Assembly (NCBI GenBank): GCA_001874305.1
Contig: MPCU01000004.1
Span: forward strand, 186,001 to 250,000
Direction of reading: 5' to 3'
Source of the DNA: Bacteriovorax sp. MedPE-SWde
GTDB taxonomy: Bacteria; Bdellovibrionota; Bacteriovoracia; Bacteriovoracales; Bacteriovoracaceae
DNA length: 64,000 nt
A program made the position numbers and the translations under genes. The notes under the pieces are model-generated. The model had not been told where the DNA came from. It ran no database searches and saw nothing but the letters and a program-made list of their open reading frames with translations. Of this stretch, positions 42,640 to 51,872 are shown one piece after another (positions within the stretch are counted from its first letter, which is position 1; each line of letters starts with the position of its first letter).

Positions 42640-43851
42640 TTAGGATGCCACTTTAAAGATTTTTTCAACCTCGTCCTCTAGTTCATCAAGATGAGGTTTT
42701 GACACGAGCCTAAAACCACTCTTATTCTTTTCCATCTCCTCACCAACTACTGCATTTGGATATGCAGTAAAGAGTATGAATGGAATAGTAGGAAATTCAC
42801 GTGAAGACTTTTTATAGAAATCTAAACCCGATTCCTCAGGCATTCTTAAATCACTAATAATTAAGTCTACATTATGTGTTAGAAGGTACTGATAAGCGAC
42901 TTTTGTATTTGAGCAGGCCTTAACTTCATACTGTTCGCCAAGTGTCGTTTGAATGCTACTCAGAATATCTTCAATATCATCTATAATGAGAATACTTTTC
43001 TTTTCAACACCTTCAACAGGAAGTTTTATCTTAAATCTTGCTCCGGCCTTAAAGCTTGTATCTAAATTTATTTCTCCTTTATTTTTTTGGATATATTCAC
43101 GTACAAGTTGAAGTCCTAGCCCATGTCCATCCTCTTCAGTATTTGTTGTTATATTCTTATAAAAAATTGACTCCATAGCTCTTTCACTAAAACCAGGTCC
43201 ATTATCTTCAATTGTTATATGTAGCTTATTATCAACTCTTTCAAAAACTAGTTTAACGATCTTTAATTCTTGATTAGATTTCTTCAATATGTGAAATGAA
43301 TTCTTTATTAGGTTAAAGATCGCCTGAGTTAAAGTTGTCCCAACGGAATGGATATTACAAAGACTCACTTCACGTGATTTTCGTATATCTAAAAGGACAT
43401 TGCTATCCTTAAAGACATAGCGAAACATATCTAAAATACTATCTATAAAGTCATTTACATGGATTTTATTAACCTGGTCATCTTCATCAACATACTTATC
43501 TGTAAGGCTTGAAAGTATATCAGTTATTTTATCTATATTTTTCTCAATATTTCCTAAGAGTTCGTTGGCCTTCTTTCCATCAACAGTTCCTTCATGGATA
43601 ATATGAACCATAACTTTTATTAAATTAAGAGGATTCGCAATCTCATGTCTAATTTCCGATAGACAATCTTCAAGGCCACCTCTCGAGCCAATTGTCTCTA
43701 AAACAATCAGTCTCTTTTCTGTGTCTGGCATCTCAATAACGGAAATTAAATTATCTGAATACTTCTTCTGTAGTTCTTCAACTGTCTTCAACTCACAGTT
43801 TCCACTGAGAAGCTCCAAGTTACCTTCTTTATCTGATAAGAATATATGCAT
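42640..43851 (-). CDS. Histidine kinase fused to a C-terminal receiver domain
   Basis: 403 residues, soluble. After a 55-residue lead, the H-box is SEIRHEIANPLN (His69). The N-box is NLIKNSFHIL, G1 is IEDNGPGFS and G2 is DGHGLGLQLV. A receiver domain follows (about 285-403) with IIDDIED, the phospho-acceptor D334 in ISDLRMPE, and the conserved Lys in SKPH. No input domain beyond the short N-terminus is visible. It may phosphorylate its own receiver and pass phosphate to a separate carrier. GAGGAG stands before the ATG. Confidence 0.9.
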   Translation of the reverse strand: MHIFLSDKEGNLELLSGNCELKTVEELQKKYSDNLISVIEMPDTEKRLIVLETIGSRGGLEDCLSEIRHEIANPLNLIKVMVHIIHEGTVDGKKANELLGNIEKNIDKITDILSSLTDKYVDEDDQVNKIHVNDFIDSILDMFRYVFKDSNVLLDIRKSREVSLCNIHSVGTTLTQAIFNLIKNSFHILKKSNQELKIVKLVFERVDNKLHITIEDNGPGFSERAMESIFYKNITTNTEEDGHGLGLQLVREYIQKNKGEINLDTSFKAGARFKIKLPVEGVEKKSILIIDDIEDILSSIQTTLGEQYEVKACSNTKVAYQYLLTHNVDLIISDLRMPEESGLDFYKKSSREFPTIPFILFTAYPNAVVGEEMEKNKSGFRLVSKPHLDELEDEVEKIFKVAS

Positions 43852-43996
43852 TTGATCTCCTCTTTCATTGCCATTTTAAGGTAAGTACAATGAACAGGTT
43901 AATAAATTGATCAGTGATTTTTCTTAATTTAGCACAGAGAGAATAACTTCTATCTAATTCAGATGTGTTATATAGGGAATCTATAAGGGGGCTTTG

Positions 43997-44776
43997 TTAT
44001 AATGAGTCGAAATAATCAACGAGGTCTTGAAACTCCAATGATTTTTCAAAAGATAGTCTTATATTTTTAAGCTTAACTGCCTCATTTTTAGTGATGTATT
44101 TAGCGACAGCTAACTTATCTAGGATTGTATTTACTGTATTTTCGGCATAGTCCGTTAACTTCTTCTCTCTAAATGACTGGGAATATCTAACAGGACTAGG
44201 TAATAACATCGCAAGAAAAGCTGATTCTTTTACGGATAACTTACTCGCATTCTTTTTAAAATAAAACTGTGATGCATTGGTAATACCATAAAGCCCGTCA
44301 CCATATTGAATGACGTTTAAATATGTTTCGAGTATTTTATCTTTAGAGAGTTGTTTTTCCAAAAATAGAGTACCTAGCAATTCTCTAATCTTTCGAGATA
44401 TTGTCCTCTCTCCATTTGTAAAAAGGTTTTTCACAACTTGTTGAGAGATTGTTGATGCTCCACGGACTCTCTTTCCTTTTAAGGTATCTTCTAGCGCCTC
44501 AGTCAATTGATTAAAATCAACCCCATCATGCGTATAGAATGACCAGTCCTCACTTATCACGATTGCTGAATAAGACTTCTTTTCTATTCTATTTAATTTA
44601 ATCCAAGAACGTGGCTTCTTATCAACTACTGTGTATGTAATCCCTTTTTCTTTATCATAACTTTTTAGAACATAACCATTCTTAAGCTTCAAAATATCCG
44701 TAACTGGAACTAGTGATACGATATAACCACAAGTTATTAAAAATAATGAAAATATAACGAGGATAAACTTATTCAT
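43997..44776 (-). CDS. mtgA: Monofunctional peptidoglycan glycosyltransferase
   Basis: 259 residues. An N-terminal membrane anchor (about 3-25) is followed by one GT51 domain. The catalytic Glu is in VISEDWSFYTHDGVDF. STISQQVVKNLF, ISRKIRELLGTLFLEKQLSK and ETYLNVIQYGDGLYGITNAS are all typical. There is no transpeptidase domain. It polymerises lipid II into glycan strands. It follows an unknown anchored protein (3-bp gap) and an M23-like protein in one run, so the unit concerns the cell wall. Confidence 0.92.
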   Translation of the reverse strand: MNKFILVIFSLFLITCGYIVSLVPVTDILKLKNGYVLKSYDKEKGITYTVVDKKPRSWIKLNRIEKKSYSAIVISEDWSFYTHDGVDFNQLTEALEDTLKGKRVRGASTISQQVVKNLFTNGERTISRKIRELLGTLFLEKQLSKDKILETYLNVIQYGDGLYGITNASQFYFKKNASKLSVKESAFLAMLLPSPVRYSQSFREKKLTDYAENTVNTILDKLAVAKYITKNEAVKLKNIRLSFEKSLEFQDLVDYFDSL

Positions 44777-44779
44777 TAA

Positions 44780-45544
44780 TTAGTGCTCATGCCCTTCATC
44801 TTGTCCATGGATTTCAATTTCCTTGGCAATTCTTATTGTTCCAATATCTTTTTGAGAATATGCATTAAAAGGATCTGACTTTAAATCTTCAGCTGTCATT
44901 CTCTTTACCCAAACAACATAACCATCAAATGTATTCCATGAGTAAAACCCATCTTTTTGAACTACTGCTTTCTCACTTAGTCCAAACTCTCTAATGGCAG
45001 TCGCAACTCCCTGAGCAAAGGCTTGTTTGCCGGGTCTATACTCAAAAGACATGTGCTGAACGAATTGCTTTCCTTCTTTACCTGTAAATATTTGTGCATG
45101 AAAATATCTTGCTCCAGGTAAGGAGTTCTTTGTTCTAATCGTATGCATGTCTCCAGTATCTTCATTCTTGTCTAGTGCAACAACAGGACTTAATCCCATC
45201 ACTTTAAGACGCTTAGTTATATTGCCGACTTCAATATCTTTTTTTCCAAACTCCGAAATAACAGAAGATAAAGAAACCAGAGATTCACCGTGTCGGTCTC
45301 TAGGTATTTCCACCTTAGCTACTTTAAAGTTACCGTCGGTATTTGATACACCTTGATGATTAGAAATATGAGCATGCGACTCGACTTTCTGTTTAGGAGC
45401 CTTCAAGTCTCTGTTAACTTTTTCAATATCAGCTATTGTGCCAGAAGTTTCTTTAAACTCCTCTGTCGAAAGGTTTATCTTTTGATAACCAATGACGATT
45501 GCACCAATGACCAATATTAATATAGCAATATTTTTCTTATTCAT
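44780..45544 (-). CDS. Membrane-anchored unknown protein between M23 and MtgA
   Basis: 254 residues from the ATG at 45542-45544, which overlaps the M23 gene stop by one base. A single N-terminal anchor (about 6-22) is followed by a periplasmic domain. Its C-terminus is acidic and His-rich (IHGQDEGHEH), and a HAHISNHQG stretch also stands near the start. Both could bind metal. The central part, about 75-230, has no domain that I recognise. Context suggests a role in peptidoglycan synthesis or hydrolysis. Confidence 0.65.
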   Translation of the reverse strand: MNKKNIAILILVIGAIVIGYQKINLSTEEFKETSGTIADIEKVNRDLKAPKQKVESHAHISNHQGVSNTDGNFKVAKVEIPRDRHGESLVSLSSVISEFGKKDIEVGNITKRLKVMGLSPVVALDKNEDTGDMHTIRTKNSLPGARYFHAQIFTGKEGKQFVQHMSFEYRPGKQAFAQGVATAIREFGLSEKAVVQKDGFYSWNTFDGYVVWVKRMTAEDLKSDPFNAYSQKDIGTIRIAKEIEIHGQDEGHEH

Positions 45545-47259
45545 TAAAAGTTCTTTCCTTCCCACTTAAGTAAGTAGTTAGTTGGATTTAATAAGTCAGA
45601 TCTTCTCTTATACTTATTACCGCCTGTTGAAAGTGGTCCTTTCCCTGTTCCTTTAAATAATTCAAAATGTAACATTGGACGACAGCAATTAGAATTAACT
45701 TTTCCAATATAACCAATTCTCTGTCCCATCTTTAGAGATTTTCCTTTAGAGACACCATTTTCCTGCTTTCCTGTTAGCTCTCCATAGCGAACAATGAATC
45801 CACCACTATGCTTAACTTCAAGCGCGTATGTCCCTTGATAAAAGTAGTATAAATTTCTTATAACTTTTCCAGGCGCAACCGCTAATGTTGGTTCATCTTT
45901 ATACCTATATAAATCACAGGCAGCATGGCTTCTCTTTCCACCACCTCTTCTAGCATTGAACCTTCTCATTCCTGAAGTATAACTATGTGTCGGCTTCTTA
46001 ACTGTTGGAAACTCACAACACTTTGGATCATCTAGACCCGTAATAGTTGTATCAACAGGTGTTCCACGATTACTTATATCTTTAGTATATTTACACTGTC
46101 CTTTTGGACTAATGAACTTTTCAGCTATCCAACCTACTTTCTGATCAGACTCTTCTCGTTGGGCGAATTCGACTTTCACAAAGGTATATTCGACACCGTC
46201 AATACTCTTAACTTGACTACTACTGCCTTCCCAATCTTGAAATATTTTAACTTTCTCACTTTGCTTGGCCCTAAATACAACGCTGTTTAATTTTTCAGAT
46301 CTTACATTAAGGGTATCACCTGCCACACAGACTTCACTTTCTATTGAAGCTACAGGTGTGTCCAGTTCTTCAGTTTCCTTGCGATCCTCTTTGTTTTTCT
46401 TCTTATCCTCTACAAAGTTAGAGGGCGCTGACTTATTAAAGGACTTATTTCCAAAAGGAAGTGACTTATTTAGGGCCAGTAGATCTAGCGCTTTTTCACT
46501 TGATGAAGTATTAATATCTTCAGCATTCTCAACATACTTTAGGTCACTACTTTCAGCTAAACCTTGAAGGTTATAGGCCCTTCCAAGCTCTAAATTTTCA
46601 TCTCTAAAAGCCTCATAGGTCTGTGTTCCTATTTCTTTAAATAGTTTAGTTTCATCCCAATAGACACCTACAAAAGCAGTAGGATCTGCATCCTCAAGAG
46701 AATCGTAAACTCTAAATACGGTATATTCTCTGTCTCGCTTATTGGCACACTTCATATTGAAATAACTTGCTTGAGACTCAACTCTCCAAAAGGATTCTTT
46801 GCTAACACCTAAGGTCTTCGCAGAGTCTTCTCCAAGATTTTTATTATTCACTGTCAGGATATAATCTTCCATAGGCAATAAGGACTTACTAAAGAGATAG
46901 CCTTTATCGAGCCTCTCAGAAAACCAGCGGCTTGCTTGTACTGAAGATGTTATATTCTTTCCTACCACTTCAACTTTATCGTAATACTTCTTTTTTCGAC
47001 CTTTAATGATCTTTACCAGAGAACCATTCACTAAATGAGACTGACGTACACCCTTATAGTTTCTTAAGTTTTCAGTACTCTTATTCATTCCACGGCCCCA
47101 AAAGCCACTTATTCGAAAGGGTATATTTTCACGGGCCATGACTTCACATGACTCCCCTTTAATAAGTCCCTCCTGATTATCCCAGAGATAAACAGGCGCA
47201 GCTGAAACACTGCCTAAGAAAAACAGTGTAGATAAGAATGGAAAGAGTTTACTCTTCAT
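45544..47259 (-). CDS. Exported SH3b + M23-like protein lacking catalytic histidines
   Basis: 571 residues from the ATG at 47257-47259, with AGAGGA eight bases upstream. A signal peptide (about 1-20) is followed by a long N-terminal part with SH3-like segments (an SH3b stretch near 310-385: DTLNVRSEKLNSVVF, GWIAEKFI). A C-terminal LytM/M23 domain spans about 430-560. The zinc ligands are kept: H445 and D449 in SHAACD, and H531 in MLHFEL. The two catalytic His positions are changed, to Glu494 in RYGELTG and Met529 in PMLHF. It may be a murein-binding or amidase-activating protein, not an endopeptidase. It heads the run with mtgA. Confidence 0.82.
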   Translation of the reverse strand: MKSKLFPFLSTLFFLGSVSAAPVYLWDNQEGLIKGESCEVMARENIPFRISGFWGRGMNKSTENLRNYKGVRQSHLVNGSLVKIIKGRKKKYYDKVEVVGKNITSSVQASRWFSERLDKGYLFSKSLLPMEDYILTVNNKNLGEDSAKTLGVSKESFWRVESQASYFNMKCANKRDREYTVFRVYDSLEDADPTAFVGVYWDETKLFKEIGTQTYEAFRDENLELGRAYNLQGLAESSDLKYVENAEDINTSSSEKALDLLALNKSLPFGNKSFNKSAPSNFVEDKKKNKEDRKETEELDTPVASIESEVCVAGDTLNVRSEKLNSVVFRAKQSEKVKIFQDWEGSSSQVKSIDGVEYTFVKVEFAQREESDQKVGWIAEKFISPKGQCKYTKDISNRGTPVDTTITGLDDPKCCEFPTVKKPTHSYTSGMRRFNARRGGGKRSHAACDLYRYKDEPTLAVAPGKVIRNLYYFYQGTYALEVKHSGGFIVRYGELTGKQENGVSKGKSLKMGQRIGYIGKVNSNCCRPMLHFELFKGTGKGPLSTGGNKYKRRSDLLNPTNYLLKWEGKNF

Positions 47260-47370
47260 CAATTAATCCTCTTCTAGTCGATAAATATATTGTCAGTAGT
47301 ATAGAGCGAACGAGACATGACAATGGTCTCTCAAGAAGGAATTACAGGGGGTGTTTAGAGTTTTGTCGGC

Positions 47371-47405
47371 CAAAAATAAGAAAGGGCGCCCAAATGAGCG
47401 CCCTT
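47371..47405 (-). terminator. Intrinsic terminator
   Basis: AAGGGCGC and GCGCCCTT (47398-47405 and 47382-47389) form an 8-bp stem with an 8-base loop. A UUCUUAUUUUU tract follows on the minus strand. It ends the 47456-48280 gene. Confidence 0.85.
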
Positions 47406-47455
47406 AAATACTTCCTAACTGACTAAAATTACTCAGAGGTCGTTATATTTCGGTA

Positions 47456-48280
47456 TTATTTCTTTAGCGTGAGGTTAATAGAGTCTTGATCTCTCCAACT
47501 TCTCTTTCTTGTTAGCCTGACACTCATGTCTTTATTTTGCCAACTATTGCTTAGCTTGAAGGCCAGTACAAAGTACTCGTCTTTGATCTCGTTTAAGGCC
47601 GCCATACAAGCAGGGTTTTCCTTTTCTTTTGCAAAGTATATTTGATCAAGAGAGTTGTCATACACCATTTCTTTTTTATGAATTCTACTCACATATTCTT
47701 TGAGGTTTTCAAATTCTTTCTTTTCATCATAGAACTTTCTACCGTAGGTAGAAGAGTCTAAAATATCCGCTTCGTAGTTAGATGCTGTTATCTCTTTAGA
47801 ACAAGTCTTAAGACGGCTAAGGACAAAGGCCTTATCCTGAAGCTGATAATATTCTTCTTCGAGTTCAGTTACACAATTAGAAATCATATCGTAAGACTTT
47901 TCAGAATATGAATTCTTGCTCGCGTTTAAAACATCACTAATTGAAGTCATGCCTTTCATTGTGCATGTTCCGTAATAGACATTAACTTCTTCATCCATAT
48001 AATCACGATCTACATCTACACCTGGGTAGCTTCTAATTTCAGCAATATAAGATTGCTCACTATCGTAGATTGACTCCATTAAAGTCATTTCCATTGTGCA
48101 AGTACCTGACTCAAAATCACACTTAGCGTCATAGAAGCTCCAGTTAAACTCACCTTCACACCAGGTATCTCCACAAATATTATCAATTTCCTCAGACCAG
48201 GTACTGGCCTCTCTTTGTGATAAGTCATTTGCATAAGTAGATAGTGAAACTAGCGTAGCCGCTAAAATTAAGAACTTCAT
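47456..48280 (-). CDS. Exported Cys-containing protein, unknown
   Basis: 274 residues from the ATG at 48278-48280, supported by GAGGGG four bases upstream; four more codons are open. Signal peptide about 1-17 (STYA). The N-terminal third has paired cysteines (CGDTWC, CDFESGTC, YGTCTM), which suggests disulphides in the periplasm or outside the cell. The rest is acidic and mainly helical (YYQLQDKAFVLSRLKTC; KKEFENLKEYVSRIHKKE). No family is recognised. It has its own terminator. Confidence 0.65.
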   Translation of the reverse strand: MKFLILAATLVSLSTYANDLSQREASTWSEEIDNICGDTWCEGEFNWSFYDAKCDFESGTCTMEMTLMESIYDSEQSYIAEIRSYPGVDVDRDYMDEEVNVYYGTCTMKGMTSISDVLNASKNSYSEKSYDMISNCVTELEEEYYQLQDKAFVLSRLKTCSKEITASNYEADILDSSTYGRKFYDEKKEFENLKEYVSRIHKKEMVYDNSLDQIYFAKEKENPACMAALNEIKDEYFVLAFKLSNSWQNKDMSVRLTRKRSWRDQDSINLTLKK

Positions 48281-48367
48281 AAAACCCCTCAAAAATTATT
48301 TAAGTTAAGATGCAGCAAGTTATACAAATATGTCTATAGACTGAGAAATATATACATTGGATACTGT

Positions 48368-48410
48368 TGATATAATAAATATATAAATCTTTAATGTTGC
48401 AAAGCGTTGC
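48368..48410 (+). promoter_or_regulatory. Extended -10 promoter and near-palindrome before acyl-CoA dehydrogenase
   Basis: TGATATAAT (48368-48376) matches an extended -10 element (TGnTATAAT). No good -35 box precedes it. About 20 bp past the likely start, GCAAAGCGTTGC (48399-48410) is an imperfect palindrome (GCAA..GC..TTGC) that could be an operator for a fatty-acid regulator. Confidence 0.35.
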
Positions 48411-48475
48411 GTCATGTCAGATCGTGTAAGAAGTTATAGGCTTTACGCCAAACATTAAAAAGGATGGATTGAACT

Positions 48476-49618
48476 ATGTGGTACTTTTCCGAAGAAGAAA
48501 AACAAATTCAACAAATGTGTCGTGACTTTGCTAATAATGAACTAGCACCGTTTGCGGAAAAGCATGATCATGAAGAATCTTTTAATATGGATGCCTTCAA
48601 GAAAATGGGTGAAATTGGAGTTCTTGGAATTACTGCAGATCCTGAATATGGTGGAGCAGGAATGGGTGCCCTATCGGCAACTATCGTTATGGAAGAATTT
48701 GGAAAGGCCTGTGCTTCTTCAACTCTATCTTTCCTAGCTCACTCAATCCTTTGTGTTAATAATATCCAAAACAATGCTTCACAAGAGCAAAAAGAAAAAT
48801 ATCTACCTAAGCTAATCACTGGTGAACATATTGGTTGTATGGGTATGAGTGAGCCTGAATATGGTTCAGATGCTGTAGGGATCCAAACAAAGGCCGATAA
48901 GAAGGATGATCACTATCTTCTTAACGGAACGAAAATGTGGATCACAAATGCACAGTACTCTGACATCGCTTATGTTTATACAAGAACAGGTCCAGAAAGA
49001 AAGAACCTATCAACATTCATCCTTGAAAAAGATAAGGGGCACTTCACTTTTGGTAAGCCAATTCACAAAATGGGAATGAGAGCTTCTCCTACAGGTGAGT
49101 TAGTGTTTGATAATGCAAAAGTTGGTCTAGATCAACTTGTAGGTAACGAAGGTGACTCAATCTATCACATGATGAAAAACCTTGAGCTTGAAAGAATAAC
49201 TATTTCAGGAATCTCTCTTGGTATAGCTCAAGCCTGTGTTGATCAATGTATTAAATATGCTAACGAAAGAGAGCAATTTGGAAAAACAATTGGTAACTAC
49301 CAACTTATCCAAAAGATGCTAGCTGAAATGGCAACGGAAACAGAGATGATGAGAAACTTCCTCTACAATGTTGCTTACAGATATGACCAAGGTGACAAAG
49401 GTCCAGTTGTTGCTGCTCAAGTTAAACTTGCAATTCCAAAGATGGCGACAAAAATTGCCCTCGACGCAATCCAACTTCTTGGAGGATATGGTTACTCTAG
49501 AGAGTTCCCTGTTGAGAGAATGATGAGAGATAATAAACTTAACGAAATTGGTGCTGGAACTAATGAGGTTATGATTATGATCATCGCTAAGAACTTATTA
49601 AAACAAGCTCAAGTATAA
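48476..49618 (+). CDS. Acyl-CoA dehydrogenase, isovaleryl-CoA dehydrogenase-like
   Basis: 380 residues with the full family fold: PEYGGAGM, GCMGMSEPEYGSDAVG, GTKMWITNAQ, REQFGKTIGNYQLIQ and LLGGYGYSREFPVERMMRD. The catalytic base helps place it. The usual C-terminal Glu (EGTxxI) is replaced (IGAGTNEV), while a Glu stands at LELERITISG (E239), the position used by isovaleryl-CoA dehydrogenase. That points to leucine or branched-chain acyl-CoA oxidation. An FAD cofactor and an ETF partner are expected. The gene stands alone, with a terminator behind it and a candidate promoter in front. Confidence 0.88.
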   Translation: MWYFSEEEKQIQQMCRDFANNELAPFAEKHDHEESFNMDAFKKMGEIGVLGITADPEYGGAGMGALSATIVMEEFGKACASSTLSFLAHSILCVNNIQNNASQEQKEKYLPKLITGEHIGCMGMSEPEYGSDAVGIQTKADKKDDHYLLNGTKMWITNAQYSDIAYVYTRTGPERKNLSTFILEKDKGHFTFGKPIHKMGMRASPTGELVFDNAKVGLDQLVGNEGDSIYHMMKNLELERITISGISLGIAQACVDQCIKYANEREQFGKTIGNYQLIQKMLAEMATETEMMRNFLYNVAYRYDQGDKGPVVAAQVKLAIPKMATKIALDAIQLLGGYGYSREFPVERMMRDNKLNEIGAGTNEVMIMIIAKNLLKQAQV

Positions 49619-49631
49619 GTACAAGAAATAC

Positions 49632-49660
49632 AGGGGAATCTAGAGGTTCCCCTTTTCTTT
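49632..49660 (+). terminator. Intrinsic terminator
   Basis: AGGGGAA (49632-49638) and TTCCCCT (49647-49653) form a 7-bp stem with an 8-base loop. UUUCUUU follows. Confidence 0.85.
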
Positions 49661-49768
49661 ACCCAAAGCTACTATCTTATTTCTAGATCAGTAACATATA
49701 ATCAATCTATTTTACCTCGCCCCTATCCTCAGCTATAAAGCCTTTAATTAAAAGAGAGAGGAGATAAG

Positions 49769-50266
49769 ATGAACTTTTTTAAACTACTACTTATTGGGCT
49801 AGCAAGCCTTAGCGCAACAGCAAATACAAAATCAATTTCTTGTGAGACCTTCTACCAAGTAGATTGGGATATGCCTGTCGAAATTAAAATCACGGCCGAT
49901 ATTACAAGAAATGAAGAAGGTAGCTACACTTTAGCGAGCCGTACACTAAGCCTTAGAATGGATCATGGGACAGACTACTCTTGGTACTCATTTACTGGTT
50001 CTTCTCAAGTTAGTATCAGTAACGATGAGAACTACAGACCAAGAAAATACAAAGGCTTTGCTAAGTTCTATATTGATTCCGAAATGGAAGGTTACGAAGA
50101 CGAAAGACCTGCTCCTTATGGACTATTTGGTTCTTTAGACTTCCTTATTCCTATGAAAGAATTGGATAACACAGAGTCAGGTGACGAGTTTAACGCTGTT
50201 ACTATAATGTCTTATATTGCTGACCACTGGGGTGGTTCAAGAACTTTAAAATGCATTGTTAAATAA
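49769..50266 (+). CDS. Small exported beta-rich protein, unknown
   Basis: 165 residues. Signal peptide about 1-19 (SATANT). The rest has alternating hydrophobic strands (VEIKITADI, YTLASRTLSLRM, SWYSFTGSSQVSI, RKYKGFAKFYID) and two cysteines, one near each end of the mature chain (SISCETF; LKCIVK), which could form a disulphide. It looks like a compact beta-sandwich or calycin-like periplasmic protein. GAGAGGAG precedes the ATG. It is single-gene, with a terminator after it. Confidence 0.65.
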   Translation: MNFFKLLLIGLASLSATANTKSISCETFYQVDWDMPVEIKITADITRNEEGSYTLASRTLSLRMDHGTDYSWYSFTGSSQVSISNDENYRPRKYKGFAKFYIDSEMEGYEDERPAPYGLFGSLDFLIPMKELDNTESGDEFNAVTIMSYIADHWGGSRTLKCIVK

Positions 50267-50271
50267 TAAGA

Positions 50272-50294
50272 GGGAGCCCTAAGGCTCCTTTTTA
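50272..50294. terminator. Terminator shared by convergent genes
   Basis: GGAGCC (50273-50278) and GGCTCC (50283-50288) form a 6-bp stem with a 4-base loop. Five U follow on the plus strand and a CUCUUAUU tract on the minus strand, so it may serve both neighbours. Confidence 0.8.
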
Positions 50295-50297
50295 AAA

Positions 50298-50924
50298 CTA
50301 TAACTTCTTACACTCTTTCAAAATATCTTTAGCCGCGGCTCTTACACTGTAGTCAGCATCTAAGAAGGCGTAGCGAATTTTTCCATTCTTATCTACGACG
50401 TATGTTCCAGGCATAGGAAGCTCATTATTTGAGTTTCCTTGACTCTTACTGAGCTCAATTCCAAACTTCTTATAAATAGGTAGAAGGTCTTTATTAAGTT
50501 TAAAAGCAAGACCAAACTTCTTAGCGATTTTATTGTCTTTATCTGGATAGATTTCAAAACCTAGAGAGTGCTTCTTCTTAGTTTTAGAAATTTCCTTTCT
50601 TATATCAGGAGTAATCCCAATTACCTTACATCCACTTTGCTCAAACTGAGATAAAAGACCTTGATAGTCTTTAAGCTCCTTCATACAGTAAGGACACCAT
50701 CCTCCCCTATAGAACTTTAGAACAACTGGTGATTTTTCATAAAAATGACTTATACTCTTTCCTCCAACCTTAAAGTTTGGAAGCTTCATTCCGACGTTAA
50801 CGGCAGACTTCTCAATTCCTGATGCTTTCAGGTCCTTAGTTGCCTTAACCATCTTCTCTTTATCAGTCATGGCAAAAATATTGAATGACATAAATAGTGT
50901 AAGTATCGTGATCATAAACTTCAT
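50298..50924 (-). CDS. Exported peroxiredoxin-like (AhpC/TSA) protein
   Basis: 208 residues. A signal peptide (about 1-18, ending IFAM) is followed by a thioredoxin fold with the redox site YRGGWCPYC (CxxC). This is the signature of the AhpC/TSA relatives that carry WCPYC. Later PMPGTYVVDKNGKI matches the cis-Pro strand of the family. A resolving Cys may be the second Cys of the CPYC pair. It probably reduces peroxides or disulphides in the periplasm. The electron donor is unknown. GGAG lies before the ATG. Confidence 0.82.
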   Translation of the reverse strand: MKFMITILTLFMSFNIFAMTDKEKMVKATKDLKASGIEKSAVNVGMKLPNFKVGGKSISHFYEKSPVVLKFYRGGWCPYCMKELKDYQGLLSQFEQSGCKVIGITPDIRKEISKTKKKHSLGFEIYPDKDNKIAKKFGLAFKLNKDLLPIYKKFGIELSKSQGNSNNELPMPGTYVVDKNGKIRYAFLDADYSVRAAAKDILKECKKL

Positions 50925-51042
50925 AGCATCTCCTTGATTTTATTATGAAATCCTATCATATCAACTCTCATTATTTATATAAAAAGTTCACTTTCATTGC
51001 TAAGCACTCAAATTCTCTATATGAAGTCTCAAAGGGGATAAA

Positions 51043-51861
51043 ATGTTAAAATTATTAGCTTCGTTATTAATAGCGACATCTATTAGCGCAGAGATTGTTG
51101 ATCTAAAAAAGTATCAAACACCTGTAAAAAATCAGAAAGACAGAAATACATGTGCCTACTTTGCAGTGACAGCACTCGTTGAGTCATCTATCAAAGTAAA
51201 GTTCAATAAAAGCTTCGATATCTCAGAGCAATTTCAAATTGCATATGGGAAAGATCACTTTGGTGAGTATGTAGATAAAGAGTTTGGAAGTACTTATGAT
51301 ATCGCACAGAACTTCGCGAGACAGTACTTCTTTGTAAAAGAAGAAGATCTTCCATATCAATCATCTTTCTTCGAGCCAGGTCAGCCCTGTGAGAATGAGG
51401 ACCCATTTGATACCGTAGCGCCTTCATTTTGCTACTCTCAAGGTCCAGTCGATAGATCAGACTATAACTATGTAAGACTTGATGGCCTCAAAGTTGAGTG
51501 GATAACGGGAATGTGGAGCTTTGGAAAGAGCCGAGCTGAACTTATTCAAGACAATATCAAGAAGAAAAGACCCGTTGTTATAACTGTAAAAGTCTATGCT
51601 CCACTTTGGGATAATACCAGAGTTGAATATACAGCAGATACAGATAAAAAGTGTGACGATGGTACATATACTTGCTATGGTCACGCAGTTCTCCTAACTG
51701 GTTATGATACAGACAAGAAGGTTTTCTTCTTTAAGAATAGCTGGTCAGAGAAATGGGGAAATAAAGGCTATGGAGAAATTAGTTTCGACTATATTAACAA
51801 CTTCTCAGACATGCCAATTACAGTCTACTACGACCGAATCCTTGCTGGACTTCGTGAATAA
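51043..51861 (+). CDS. Exported papain-like (C1A) cysteine protease
   Basis: 272 residues. Signal peptide about 1-16 (SISA). The mature chain begins almost at once with PVKNQKDRNTCAYFAV, matching the papain oxyanion-Gln and nucleophile-Cys motif (QxxxxxCxxF). The His is in CYGHAVLLTGYD and the Asn in FKNSWSEKWGNKGYGEI. The usual long inhibitory pro-region is missing. Several further cysteines may form disulphides. A secreted protease of this kind fits digestion of foreign protein. It stands 11 bp before rhlE, so the two may share a transcript. Confidence 0.88.
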   Translation: MLKLLASLLIATSISAEIVDLKKYQTPVKNQKDRNTCAYFAVTALVESSIKVKFNKSFDISEQFQIAYGKDHFGEYVDKEFGSTYDIAQNFARQYFFVKEEDLPYQSSFFEPGQPCENEDPFDTVAPSFCYSQGPVDRSDYNYVRLDGLKVEWITGMWSFGKSRAELIQDNIKKKRPVVITVKVYAPLWDNTRVEYTADTDKKCDDGTYTCYGHAVLLTGYDTDKKVFFFKNSWSEKWGNKGYGEISFDYINNFSDMPITVYYDRILAGLRE

Positions 51862-51872
51862 TTAAGGAATAT

